DNA of 17,571 bases from assembly GCA_964461265.1 (NCBI GenBank), contig CAYWTS010000037.1, forward strand, positions 1 to 17,571, written 5' to 3'. Shown here piece after piece: positions 7,540 to 15,364 of the stretch. The position numbers and the translations under genes are program-made. This DNA is from CAYWTS01 sp964461265 (lineage in GTDB: Bacteria > Bacteroidota > Ignavibacteria > Tepidaquicellales > OLB5). The notes beneath the pieces were generated by a model that did not search any database, was not told where the DNA came from, and was given only the letters and a program-made list of their open reading frames with translations. How positions within the stretch are numbered: position 1 is the first letter of the stretch; each line of letters begins with the position of its first letter.

Positions 7540-8631
7540 TTAATACCCATTTCGTAATTTTGCAAGCATTTCATTTAATACATTGTACACCTCACTTACT
7601 GTTATCTTCTCTATACATTCATGTGTACCGGTATTGCAGATGAAAGTGTTACCTTTCCAGTATTTTTTATTTTTGCGGTTGAAGGATGTTGCAGGATTCC
7701 AGCAAGGACTGCAATGCGGCTTCTTCCAGACGTAATGATGTTTTTTCAATCCGGGTTCATTTAACGGTGCAAGTATATCGGGATCGGATGGCCCGAAAAT
7801 AGAAAGTGTAGGAATACCATAAGAGGCGGCAATATGCAGTGCACCAGTATCATTGGTAATAAATACTGAACATAATGCAATTGCATTAAAATCACCGGTA
7901 ATAATCACACCACGTAAATCAGAATTGTTCTTTATCTTTTCATCATTCAGCCTGCCCTCGAAAATGATAATTTGGATATCTTTGTTTTGTTTGTAAACAT
8001 TTTGACATAGTGAAAGATATTTTTCCAAATCCCATCTTTTAATACGCATATCTGTTCCAGGATTCACGCCGCCAAAAGGAAATACACCCAGTACAATTTT
8101 TTTATTCTCTTTATTATATTCCGATTTCAGCTCTGTATAGTTTTTAGGCAAATCAATATGTGGTATAGGGTTTGTAATTTCGAGTCCAATGCTTTTTAAA
8201 ATATTTATATATCTGAGAGTTTCATGCTGGCTTTCATCGAATTCCGCAGGGTAGTTAATAAAAACGGTTCCATCAAATCCTATCCGGTATTTCACTCCTG
8301 CAAGCTTTAGTACTACACCATAGATATTGTTCCTGTGTGCAAGCAGTACAATGTCATATATTCCGCTCCTGATTTTTCTGTATAACCTGTAAAAAAACTT
8401 AAGCTGAAAAAAGAAATTTTTATTCAAATCGTATTCAACTTCTATTACTGAGTCTAAGTTCCCGAACTGATGCACTATTGATGCTGTCCAGTAGGAAGTC
8501 AGGAAGTCTATCTGTGACTGCGGAAAGTTAAGCTTTAATGAATTTATCACAGGTGTGAGGTGAATAACATCACCCTGGCAGCATAGTTTTAGTATAAGTA
8601 TTTTCTTTATTTCTTCTTTAGGCAACATCAT
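7540..8631 (-). CDS. GT9-family glycosyltransferase (heptosyltransferase-like)
   Basis: A 363-residue member of glycosyltransferase family 9 (ADP-heptose:LPS heptosyltransferase type, GT-B fold). The N-terminal block is KILILKLCCQGDVIHLTPVI (10-29), with the family's G-D-x-x-x-x-T-P pattern. The C-terminal donor block is ITNDTGALHIAASYGIP (258-274) followed by SIFGPSDP (277-284). A C-terminal cysteine set (C307, C310, C332, C339) resembles those seen in some GT9 proteins and may bind a metal or form disulfides. The enzyme likely adds a sugar to lipid-linked or outer-membrane glycan on the cytoplasmic face. Specificity for heptose is not established. The gene starts inside the end of the ligase-like gene (14-nt overlap; two consecutive ATG codons are available), so it is part of the glycan operon. 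Confidence 0.88.
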   Translation of the reverse strand: MMLPKEEIKKILILKLCCQGDVIHLTPVINSLKLNFPQSQIDFLTSYWTASIVHQFGNLDSVIEVEYDLNKNFFFQLKFFYRLYRKIRSGIYDIVLLAHRNNIYGVVLKLAGVKYRIGFDGTVFINYPAEFDESQHETLRYINILKSIGLEITNPIPHIDLPKNYTELKSEYNKENKKIVLGVFPFGGVNPGTDMRIKRWDLEKYLSLCQNVYKQNKDIQIIIFEGRLNDEKIKNNSDLRGVIITGDFNAIALCSVFITNDTGALHIAASYGIPTLSIFGPSDPDILAPLNEPGLKKHHYVWKKPHCSPCWNPATSFNRKNKKYWKGNTFICNTGTHECIEKITVSEVYNVLNEMLAKLRNGY

Positions 8632-9913
8632 TTCGTCTCAATATTTTCATATCTTGTAATGAAGCAGCATACAAAAATATGCAAATTACATAATACACCT
8701 TATAATACGGTGCATAGCTCGAAACTGCTGAAATAATAAATAATCCGATAAATAAAATAAATGATATTAAAAATTTATTTTTCAAAAGGTAAATTGAAAA
8801 TTTAACTATAAACCAAAACAGTATTGTTAAACCTACTATGCCATACTCAACCATAACAGCTATAATGAGGCTATGTGAAGTGTTACCTGTGCCTTTGAAT
8901 CTGTTGTAAATTTGTTCTCTGGTAACTTCCGGTTCTTTTTCATGCAAAATATCGCAAATTATATCATAGCTTTTTTTAAAAAACACCCCGCTGCCGATAC
9001 CAATAAAAGGACTTGTTTTAAAACACCTATAGCTTGCTTCCCAAATGGCAGCCCTGCCGAATGACATTTCATCTTTGTAATAATCAGGTCTGGTAAGGCT
9101 TTGGAAAGTTAGAATGTTATATGGCTGCAGCAGCGGAAGCAAATAAAAAATTACAAAATAAAAAATAAATTCTTTTACAGATGTTAATTTAAAAATTAAG
9201 AAAATAATTACGCAAAGAAACAGAACAATATAAGCACTTTTTGAACTGATAAGTGTAAAAGCTATACCGCTTACCAGTAAGTATATGTAATATATAATTT
9301 TTATCCGGTTATGATTAAGAAGAAACAAAACTGAACCGATTCCTGTAAATAATGCAGCAAGATTCGGGTCGGTAATAAAACCTGAGGGTCTTGTGTAAGG
9401 TACATAATTAATATAATGACGCTGTAAATCAAGATTCATATGCTGAAAATATTTAATAAGCCACTGAGTTAAATCAATGAAGAAAAAATCTAAGATTACA
9501 GCTACAGAGTTAAATAATCCTGCAATAATTACCGAATAAATAAGAAAATTTATCAATTGCGGATACGTTCTTATGTAAAATACCGTAACCACAAAGCACA
9601 AATAATAAAGAAAAAGACGAAACAAGGTAATATTTAATGCATAAGTCCTTTCATTGCTTAATGAACTTGATATTACTGCAACCAGCATCATCAGAGTTCC
9701 GAATATTAGTACAATTCTGTCTTTTTTACTGGTGATTATTTCCTTTGCTCTGAAATAATCACCAGTTAGCAGGAAGCACATTACGTAAATTATTACACTG
9801 GCAGATGAGAACTGAAGATTTAACTTGAATACAAAAAACGGAATTTCTTTAAATAGAGTATAATCACAAATCACTCCAAGCAGCATAAATGCCCAGCTGA
9901 TTTTTAGTATCAA
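8618..9913 (-). CDS. O-antigen ligase/polymerase-like membrane protein (Wzy_C family)
   Basis: A 431-residue protein with about 10-12 hydrophobic segments. It carries the O-antigen ligase family core: RPSGFITDPN (175-184) before a membrane segment, then a periplasmic loop with GRAAIWEASYRC (286-297), PFIGIGSG (302-309), and NTSHSL around H347, followed by MVEYGIVGL. Family members either ligate undecaprenyl-linked glycan to a lipid or protein acceptor or polymerise repeat units; sequence alone does not decide which. TTG at 9913 is the most upstream possible start, since an in-frame stop lies shortly before it and no ATG precedes the first membrane helix. It is 23 nt downstream of the second GT9 gene and overlaps the first one, consistent with a co-translated assembly operon with the flippase. 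Confidence 0.85.
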   Translation of the reverse strand: MILKISWAFMLLGVICDYTLFKEIPFFVFKLNLQFSSASVIIYVMCFLLTGDYFRAKEIITSKKDRIVLIFGTLMMLVAVISSSLSNERTYALNITLFRLFLYYLCFVVTVFYIRTYPQLINFLIYSVIIAGLFNSVAVILDFFFIDLTQWLIKYFQHMNLDLQRHYINYVPYTRPSGFITDPNLAALFTGIGSVLFLLNHNRIKIIYYIYLLVSGIAFTLISSKSAYIVLFLCVIIFLIFKLTSVKEFIFYFVIFYLLPLLQPYNILTFQSLTRPDYYKDEMSFGRAAIWEASYRCFKTSPFIGIGSGVFFKKSYDIICDILHEKEPEVTREQIYNRFKGTGNTSHSLIIAVMVEYGIVGLTILFWFIVKFSIYLLKNKFLISFILFIGLFIISAVSSYAPYYKVYYVICIFLYAASLQDMKILRRNDVA

Positions 9914-9936
9914 TATTTTTGTTTTCCTGCTGATGT

Positions 9937-11178
9937 TTATAACTCTGAATTAATAATTTCTATTACATATTCCGGCTGAATATTATTTAAGCATGGTTTT
10001 GTTTTGCACCCGATATCGAAACAAGGATTGCACCAGACTGGGCAGAAAATTATTACATGTCCATATTGTCCATCGCTCTTTTCAGCAATGACACCGTTAT
10101 CCCATTTTTTCAGTAATTTGTAATTTTCAAATTCAAATGGTTTCCATAAGTACGGTGATGTGGAACCGAAAATTACCAAAGTTTTAATAAATTGCGAAAA
10201 GTAGTGTGAATGACCTCCGTCATATGTAATTAACAATTTTGCACCTGATAAATACGATCTTATTTCTTCCATGTTGGTGTAGCTATTGAAAGAAATATTC
10301 CTGTTATCCTTAAAATATTCACGGTATTTATTTAGTCTGTAAGATTCTCCATAATCAATTAAACATATTTTTTTTACCGATAAAGTATTTAATAATTCAA
10401 TTTCTTTAACGGTACTTAATGCTCTTATATTGTTATTCGAGAGATGCATAACAATATCAAAAGCTCCCTTAGTTTCCCCTGAAGAGAGGGTGTCTGTTTT
10501 GAAAGGGAGCGACTTATCTTTTACAACTAATTTCATGTTAAACGCTTCATAAATTATACTTTCAAATTTCCGGTAAATAAAATCCCTGTCGTTAATATCC
10601 ACCCACGTAGTAACCATCCTGTATTTATAAAAAATTGAAAAAAACATCACTCTGGCACCTGCATTATATTTAGAAACAAGATTTGATAAAAGAATACATC
10701 TTTTGTCTCCTGTAAGATCAATAACTGCGTCATACTTTTCTGATTTTAGCTGTGCAAGAATGTTATGCTTACCTTTATTAAATATATTACTTAAACGAAG
10801 GCTAAGTAAATGTGATACTTGCCTGATGAAGAAAAATCTTTTAAAAGAATCCGGGTAATCGAATTCGATATCTTCATGGTATTCGAATAACCTGTCTATG
10901 TAATGAGCATCGGTGAAATACCGATAATTTCGTTTTGATGCAATAACATGTATTTGTAAAGCAGGGTAATTTAATTTTAAGTCTCTTAAAAAAGGCAGTG
11001 TAACAATTGCATCTCCTATCCTGTCAATTCTTAGAAATAAAATCTTTTTAGGAATACCTTTAAACTTTTTATTTTTTTTAATATTTCTAAAAAGATTATC
11101 AATCCAGATTACAGGCCGTGAATATTTAACACGTACTATTCTTAACAGAAGGGGTATCTTATGTTTTGCTTGTGCCAA
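9937..11178 (-). CDS. GT9-family glycosyltransferase, divergent
   Basis: A 413-residue GT-B enzyme of family 9. After an N-terminal basic stretch of about 45 residues comes ILFLRIDRIGDAIVTLPFLR (46-65), the classical GT9 start with D52 and G55-D56. Later, LLITYDGGHSHYFSQF and the IFGSTSPYLWKPF donor-site region are visible, and the C-terminus is rich in cysteine (C379, C383, C386, C391, C396). The YDGGHSHY block replaces the usual xNDTGPxHxA, so the family call is solid but the donor is uncertain. The basic N-terminus could help membrane association. TTG at 11178 overlaps the flippase gene by 20 nt and there is no ATG before the core motif, so a TTG start is likely. Its presence with a second GT9 suggests successive transfer steps to one glycan. 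Confidence 0.85.
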   Translation of the reverse strand: MAQAKHKIPLLLRIVRVKYSRPVIWIDNLFRNIKKNKKFKGIPKKILFLRIDRIGDAIVTLPFLRDLKLNYPALQIHVIASKRNYRYFTDAHYIDRLFEYHEDIEFDYPDSFKRFFFIRQVSHLLSLRLSNIFNKGKHNILAQLKSEKYDAVIDLTGDKRCILLSNLVSKYNAGARVMFFSIFYKYRMVTTWVDINDRDFIYRKFESIIYEAFNMKLVVKDKSLPFKTDTLSSGETKGAFDIVMHLSNNNIRALSTVKEIELLNTLSVKKICLIDYGESYRLNKYREYFKDNRNISFNSYTNMEEIRSYLSGAKLLITYDGGHSHYFSQFIKTLVIFGSTSPYLWKPFEFENYKLLKKWDNGVIAEKSDGQYGHVIIFCPVWCNPCFDIGCKTKPCLNNIQPEYVIEIINSEL

Positions 11179-12397
11179 CTTTTCTGAATTCTTTGATTAT
11201 TAATATCAGACATCCTGTGAAGATAACGAATTCACAGGCTGCAACCGATATTGCAGAACCTGCCGAACCAAGATTCGGGACAAGTATTAAGCCAACAATT
11301 ACATTTACCGTCAGAGTTACCAGAACAACAAAAGCATACTTTAAATTCTTATCCATGGCTATAAGAGATTGTGATAACAGATAATTTGGAAACATGACAA
11401 TCATCGATAATGACATATATCTTACAAGAATATATGATTTACCGTAATCCTTTCCCAACAGCTTAAAAAAAGCTTCACCGCCGAACCATGAAACTATTCC
11501 TGCTCCGGTTCCAAGAACAACCAGAACTATAAGAACTTTTCTAAATCTCTCCATAAACTTGACCATGTTTTCGACAGCAAGCCTTGCAAAACCCGGGAAG
11601 AATACTATCATAACAATAGCCGGTATATTTGCAAACGCTTCAACAACTCTGTAGGAAGCTGCGTAGACTCCCACGTCGTTAAACTCAGCGAATGATTTTA
11701 AAATTATCTGTGTTACCCTGAAATTTGCAATTGTAAAAATATCTACAAGCGCTAGTGTAGCAAGGTCTTTTATATAAAAGTTTAATGTAGGTATTGGAGC
11801 GGTAAATCCCTTTGTGTATTGCGGTTTCTTATAGAAAAATATTGCCTGGATAATAAGCAGTGATATGAACATGCTGGCAGCAAAACCAACAACCGCATAA
11901 AATGAATTCTTATTGCTCATCAGCAGTACAATACAAATCAAAACAAACAAAACCTTCTGAATTAAGAGCACAATTGCTTCATAGTTCATTTTTTTTATAC
12001 CACGGAAGAATGAAAAGTATAAATTCATCAATGAGCTTAATGCAATTCCGAGAACAGCAAACGTAACGTGGTAAAATATATTGCTGTATAAACCTGAAAT
12101 CAGCATTACTGCTACCAGAATTACTAATGTAAGCATAATACTGGCAATTCTTATCCTGAAGGCATATTTATAAACGCCGAGTACGCCCCTTGCTACATAT
12201 TTCGTGAGTATTAAATTTCCGCCAAGCTCAAAAAATGCTCCCATAAGATACCCAAACGATATTGAAAAGTCATATTTCCCGTATTCATTACTACCGAGGT
12301 AACGGGCAAGGTAGAGTGTGAAGATAAAAAGAATTGCACGAGGTATTACCTGTGCAAAAGACTGGTAAATGAGGTTTTTTATATTTTCTTTAAACAA
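11159..12397 (-). CDS. Wzx-like oligosaccharide flippase (MOP superfamily)
   Basis: A 412-residue polytopic protein with about 12 predicted membrane helices and no soluble domain. It opens with NLIYQSFAQVIPRAILFIFTLYLARYLGSNEYG, whose last part (LARYLGSNEYGKYDF) is the standard first-loop motif of the polysaccharide-synthesis flippase family. These proteins move undecaprenyl-pyrophosphate-linked oligosaccharides from the cytoplasmic to the periplasmic leaflet. It is the first gene of the four-gene glycan run and lies 100 nt after the PrsW stop, where a promoter could fit. TTG at 12397 is the first available start, only 12 nt after an in-frame TAA. Wzx-type transport with the downstream ligase/polymerase-like protein is the most coherent reading; the glycan is unknown and no priming glycosyltransferase is seen in the window. 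Confidence 0.88.
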   Translation of the reverse strand: MFKENIKNLIYQSFAQVIPRAILFIFTLYLARYLGSNEYGKYDFSISFGYLMGAFFELGGNLILTKYVARGVLGVYKYAFRIRIASIMLTLVILVAVMLISGLYSNIFYHVTFAVLGIALSSLMNLYFSFFRGIKKMNYEAIVLLIQKVLFVLICIVLLMSNKNSFYAVVGFAASMFISLLIIQAIFFYKKPQYTKGFTAPIPTLNFYIKDLATLALVDIFTIANFRVTQIILKSFAEFNDVGVYAASYRVVEAFANIPAIVMIVFFPGFARLAVENMVKFMERFRKVLIVLVVLGTGAGIVSWFGGEAFFKLLGKDYGKSYILVRYMSLSMIVMFPNYLLSQSLIAMDKNLKYAFVVLVTLTVNVIVGLILVPNLGSAGSAISVAACEFVIFTGCLILIIKEFRKVGTSKT

Positions 12398-12497
12398 AAA
12401 AAATGTTTTTTATCAATATATAGTCCCTACCGGATTAACTATTTACGAGAAAACATTTATACTGCTTCCAGTTTTTATTCCTTTGGGAACAAAATTG

Positions 12498-13493
12498 TCA
12501 TCCTGTTTTTGGCGGCGGATACAACATGTAATAAATCTTACTTCTGAGAAATTCTATTTCCTTATGATATGCGGTTTTTGTTGAAGATTTTAAACCTTTT
12601 GACTGGTTTTTCCTTAAAGCCAGGGTCGTTGCCGATTTAACATATGTCTTCTGGTCAATAGTATGAGGAAGCCATCCTTTTTTGTAACGCTTAGAAGTAT
12701 AAGGCAGATACTTCAGGTGCTCTCGAGGAAGATATCCGTTGTTCGCCTCTTCTGTTAACTCCCTTAAAATTATTTTTCCCTCATGATAAACCCCAAACTG
12801 AAAAACTATGAATATCACAATTATGGTCATTATCATAAATGCAAACCCAATTAACGCTGTAGAATTGAAGCTGACTGTTAAGTTCCACATAAAATGCATA
12901 AATATTGCAATCATTAATCCGATTGGAACAATAAGCAGCTTTGCCCACGTACCTTTGAATTTAGCATAACCGATTGCAGCTCCAAACGTTGCCTGAGTAC
13001 AGCAGTGTAAAACAGCAGAAAATAATGTCCTGATTATTATTAGTATAACTAAGCTTTCAATTGTTCTGCCATAACTAATAAAATATAAAAAGTTCTCTGT
13101 CATCCCGAATCCAAGACCCACAGCACCTCCGTAAACAGCACCATCAACAGGACCATCGTAATGCCTGCTTAAGGCAGTTATGAATAGAAATGCTCCTTTA
13201 GTCATTTCCTCTACTAACGGAGCTATGATTACAGCACCCGCAAGGTTATTTAGTGTACCATAATCGGATTCATTGGCAAATTCGTATATAAATTGAGATA
13301 TACCGATATTCATTACTAAGCTGCCTATAATAGCGAAAAATATAGCCCCTGTAGCTCCCCAGAAGAAATTAAGAAAAACCAGCCAGACGGGTTCCCGTTC
13401 GTAGCGGTCCATAAACCAGATTATAACAAGGTACGCAACCATCGGTACCACCGAAAAGAAACCTGCCAGAAATAAATGTACAAATGGATTCAT
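12498..13493 (-). CDS. PrsW-family intramembrane metalloprotease
   Basis: A 331-residue membrane protein with about eight hydrophobic segments. Family signatures are DRYEREP (29-35), APLVEEMTKGAF (91-102, the EExxK metal-site motif with E95 and E96), DGAVYGGAVGLGFGMTENFLY (117-137, including E133), H163 in the AVLHCCTQATFG block, and H200 in IFMHFMWN. E95, E96, H163 and H200 are the expected metal-site residues. The C-terminal about 100 residues are a soluble basic tail. In Bacillus subtilis PrsW makes the first cut in the anti-sigma factor RsiW; that function is not proven here, but an ECF sigma/anti-sigma pair lies about 1.2 kb away. The ATG at 13493 is clear. It may be transcribed with the flippase gene 100 nt downstream or separately. 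Confidence 0.88.
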   Translation of the reverse strand: MNPFVHLFLAGFFSVVPMVAYLVIIWFMDRYEREPVWLVFLNFFWGATGAIFFAIIGSLVMNIGISQFIYEFANESDYGTLNNLAGAVIIAPLVEEMTKGAFLFITALSRHYDGPVDGAVYGGAVGLGFGMTENFLYFISYGRTIESLVILIIIRTLFSAVLHCCTQATFGAAIGYAKFKGTWAKLLIVPIGLMIAIFMHFMWNLTVSFNSTALIGFAFMIMTIIVIFIVFQFGVYHEGKIILRELTEEANNGYLPREHLKYLPYTSKRYKKGWLPHTIDQKTYVKSATTLALRKNQSKGLKSSTKTAYHKEIEFLRSKIYYMLYPPPKTG

Positions 13494-13530
13494 ATTAAAT
13501 GTTTAATTATGCGAAAATAAACAAAAAAAT

Positions 13531-13558
13531 ACTAAATTCTAATAACTAAATCCTAACA
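13531..13558. repeat. Two tandem copies of a 14-nt unit upstream of prsW-like gene
   Basis: ACTAAATTCTAATA (13531-13544) is followed directly by ACTAAATCCTAACA (13545-13558), differing at two positions. A weaker third resemblance (ATTAAAATCTAAAA) follows. They lie 38 nt upstream of the PrsW start. In such AT-rich DNA this could be chance or a regulatory direct repeat. Confidence 0.35.
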
Positions 13559-13598
13559 ATATTAAAATCTAAAACACAATACAAGATTTAGTTAATCT

Positions 13599-14501
13599 TT
13601 AATTATCATATGACAATCCCCTTACCCAGCCTATGTAATCTTCTTCTAAAACGTTTAGTTTCGTTTCGGTTATCTTTTCAATCTGTGTTATTCCTGTTTG
13701 ATCGATATGATAAGTATCACGGAACTCTTTATAATATTTTTTAAGCAAACCTTTTTCCTGCAGATACATACAGAGATAACGTGCCTGTGCATAGTTTATG
13801 TCTGAGTTATCACCGTAAAATTCATCTTCATCGGTTTTCATAAGCTTTTCAAGGCTTTGCAGCGTGTTGTTTTTTATTGCCTTTTTCAATGCAGGCAAAC
13901 GCCAGTTTACATAACCTTTAATTTCACCGTTCTCTATTGAACATCTCTCGTATAGAGAACCCAATCCTTCATTGAACCAGGAAGGTATATCAGGAAAATC
14001 GAATCTAACAAGCGAATGTGTCATCTCGTGCACAAGCGTACCTGTGCCGGTGGAAATATTCATTAACATAACACGTCTCGATGGTTTGTAATAACCAAAC
14101 CGTGAGAGGCCGGTATCCTCAAAAAGTTTTTTTGCCCATATGCGGTACGAACTGTCATTCTTGAAAAGGAATATCGTTGTAACAGCATCAGGTTTCTTCT
14201 CAAAATAATTGTTATAAAAACAAATGAAGGCTTTCTTAATAGTATTATCAATAATTCTTAACATATCTGCCTCACTAAGGTTGCCTGCAACTACAAAATA
14301 ATCGATAGTGAATATACTAAATTCATCCGATAAAGCAGCTTTTAACTCAGTAACAACAGAATCATAATTCAATATTATGGAATCTTTTGGAGCTACTGAT
14401 TTATTTCCGTCCTTTGCGTGTTGGGTAATTGAGCAGGAACAAGTATTAAGTAATAAAGTTAAAATGATAAATGTAATAAGATAGTGTAATTTAATAATCA
14501 T
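13599..14501 (-). CDS. Secreted or lipoprotein HExxH metallopeptidase (gluzincin, MA-clan-like)
   Basis: A 300-residue protein with an N-terminal hydrophobic signal (about 3-20) ending in LLLNTCSCS; C21 or C23 could be the lipidated cysteine, although the lipobox is imperfect. Near the middle, GTLVHEMTHSLVRF (154-167) gives an HExxH zinc motif (H158, E159, H162). The next helix, SWFNEGLGSLYE (174-185), supplies the Glu (E178) typical of gluzincins. This arrangement resembles bacterial peptidase_MA-like proteins. The rest is helical, with no other recognised domain. The protein probably acts in the periplasm or at the outer membrane; its substrate is unknown. The ATG at 14501 is clear. It is divergent from the ECF sigma operon and points toward the PrsW gene, whose start is 105 nt away. 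Confidence 0.78.
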   Translation of the reverse strand: MIIKLHYLITFIILTLLLNTCSCSITQHAKDGNKSVAPKDSIILNYDSVVTELKAALSDEFSIFTIDYFVVAGNLSEADMLRIIDNTIKKAFICFYNNYFEKKPDAVTTIFLFKNDSSYRIWAKKLFEDTGLSRFGYYKPSRRVMLMNISTGTGTLVHEMTHSLVRFDFPDIPSWFNEGLGSLYERCSIENGEIKGYVNWRLPALKKAIKNNTLQSLEKLMKTDEDEFYGDNSDINYAQARYLCMYLQEKGLLKKYYKEFRDTYHIDQTGITQIEKITETKLNVLEEDYIGWVRGLSYDN

Positions 14502-14617
14502 AAGTATTTTCTTTTTTATCAGCCTTCGACCGATGTCTTACAACCGGAAAACGGTTTTTATAATAACTAAAATAGCTGTTAATTATTAATCTTTACATAT
14601 TTAAAGTTAACTAATGT

Positions 14618-14676
14618 TATGAGCCTATTGCTTGAAAGACTCATATATATTAGCTAATATTGAGAAATCTCATATA
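14618..14676. promoter_or_regulatory. Nested palindromes in the divergent promoter region before the ECF sigma gene
   Basis: Several perfect inverted repeats sit within about 60 nt: TATGAG (14618-14623) with CTCATA (14640-14645); ATATTAGCTAATAT (14647-14660), a full 14-nt palindrome; and TGAGA-AA-TCTCA (14661-14672). The octamer CTCATATA also repeats directly at 14640 and 14669. This lies immediately upstream of the sigma coding frame and between two divergent genes, suggesting regulator binding or autoregulation. No clear -33/-7 pair is assigned. Confidence 0.45.
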
Positions 14677-14677
14677 A

Positions 14678-14827
14678 AAAGAGGTTAGCGTTACGGAAGA
14701 AAAGAATTTAACTATAACTCATGATGTAGACGAGCTATTTGAAAGCGATGAAGGCAGGCTCGAGAATCTTTCCGCCAGTGATTTAGCTGAAAGGAAACGT
14801 ATTTTCGAACTTGAAGCTATTCCCCAC
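14678..14827 (+). other. In-frame N-terminal extension of the ECF sigma factor without a canonical start codon
   Basis: The sigma reading frame is open upstream of the first ATG back to a TAA at 14675-14677. It encodes a protein-like stretch that includes TITHDVDELFESDEGRL, an SASDLAERKRIFELEAI helix, then the PH before M. The IFELEAIPH part is what sigma region 2.1 normally has just before LLYNYAFRMTG. No ATG, GTG or TTG occurs in this frame. AAAAAGAGG at 14676-14684 resembles a ribosome site, 8 nt before an ACG codon at 14693. The stretch is probably translated from a rare start codon or reflects a lost start or a sequence error. Confidence 0.6.
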
Positions 14828-15358
14828 ATGAAACTTCTGTATAATTATGCATTTAGAATGACAGGTGACCACATGGAAGCCGAAGACCTTCTGCAGGATA
14901 CTTACATACGTGCATTCAGATTCTTCCATAAATTCGAACTCGGAACTAATTGTAAGGCATGGCTGTTTCGAATAATGAAAAATTGTTATATAAACCAGTA
15001 CCGGAAAAGCAGGAAGGAACCCGGTAAGGTTGATTACGATGAAGTAGATAATTTTTACGACTCCATACGTTCGGAGCTGGTTGACCCAAACGATCTTGAA
15101 CATAAAGTATTTTCAAACCTTCTGGATGACGATGTGTTAACAGCATTAAATTCACTGCAGGATGATTACAAAACGGTCGTTATCCTCTGCGATCTCGAGG
15201 GATTAAGTTACGAGGAGATTGCAGATTTTCTTGACGTCCCCATCGGAACAGTTCGGAGCAGACTTCACAGGGGCAGGAAGATTCTGGAAAAGAAATTGAC
15301 TGATTACGCCAGACAGAGGGGTTTTCATATTCCATTTAAAACCGGATTAAAAACTTAA
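14828..15358 (+). CDS. ECF-type RNA polymerase sigma factor
   Basis: A sigma-70 family factor of the ECF type, directing RNA polymerase to a stress or envelope regulon. From the ATG it is 176 residues. Region 2 shows AEDLLQDTYIRAF (18-30) and AWLFRIMKNCYINQYRK (44-60). Region 4 shows SLQDDYKTVVILCDLEGLSYEEIADFLDVPIGTVRSRL within 109-146, then HRGRKIL (147-153). The promoter-recognition helix (GLSYEEIA to VRSRLHRG) is complete. Starting at this ATG would remove the first part of region 2.1, so the true start is probably up to 45 codons upstream at a non-standard codon. The TAA is 6 nt before the anti-sigma start, the usual cotranscribed sigma/anti-sigma layout. Confidence 0.92.
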   Translation: MKLLYNYAFRMTGDHMEAEDLLQDTYIRAFRFFHKFELGTNCKAWLFRIMKNCYINQYRKSRKEPGKVDYDEVDNFYDSIRSELVDPNDLEHKVFSNLLDDDVLTALNSLQDDYKTVVILCDLEGLSYEEIADFLDVPIGTVRSRLHRGRKILEKKLTDYARQRGFHIPFKTGLKT

Positions 15359-15364
15359 AACATA

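Noticed and set aside
14542..14556. AACCG-GAAAA-CGGTT hairpin followed by T residues, as an intrinsic terminator
   Set aside because: On the plus strand no gene ends upstream of it; it lies within the divergent promoter gap. The 5-bp stem is too weak to claim.
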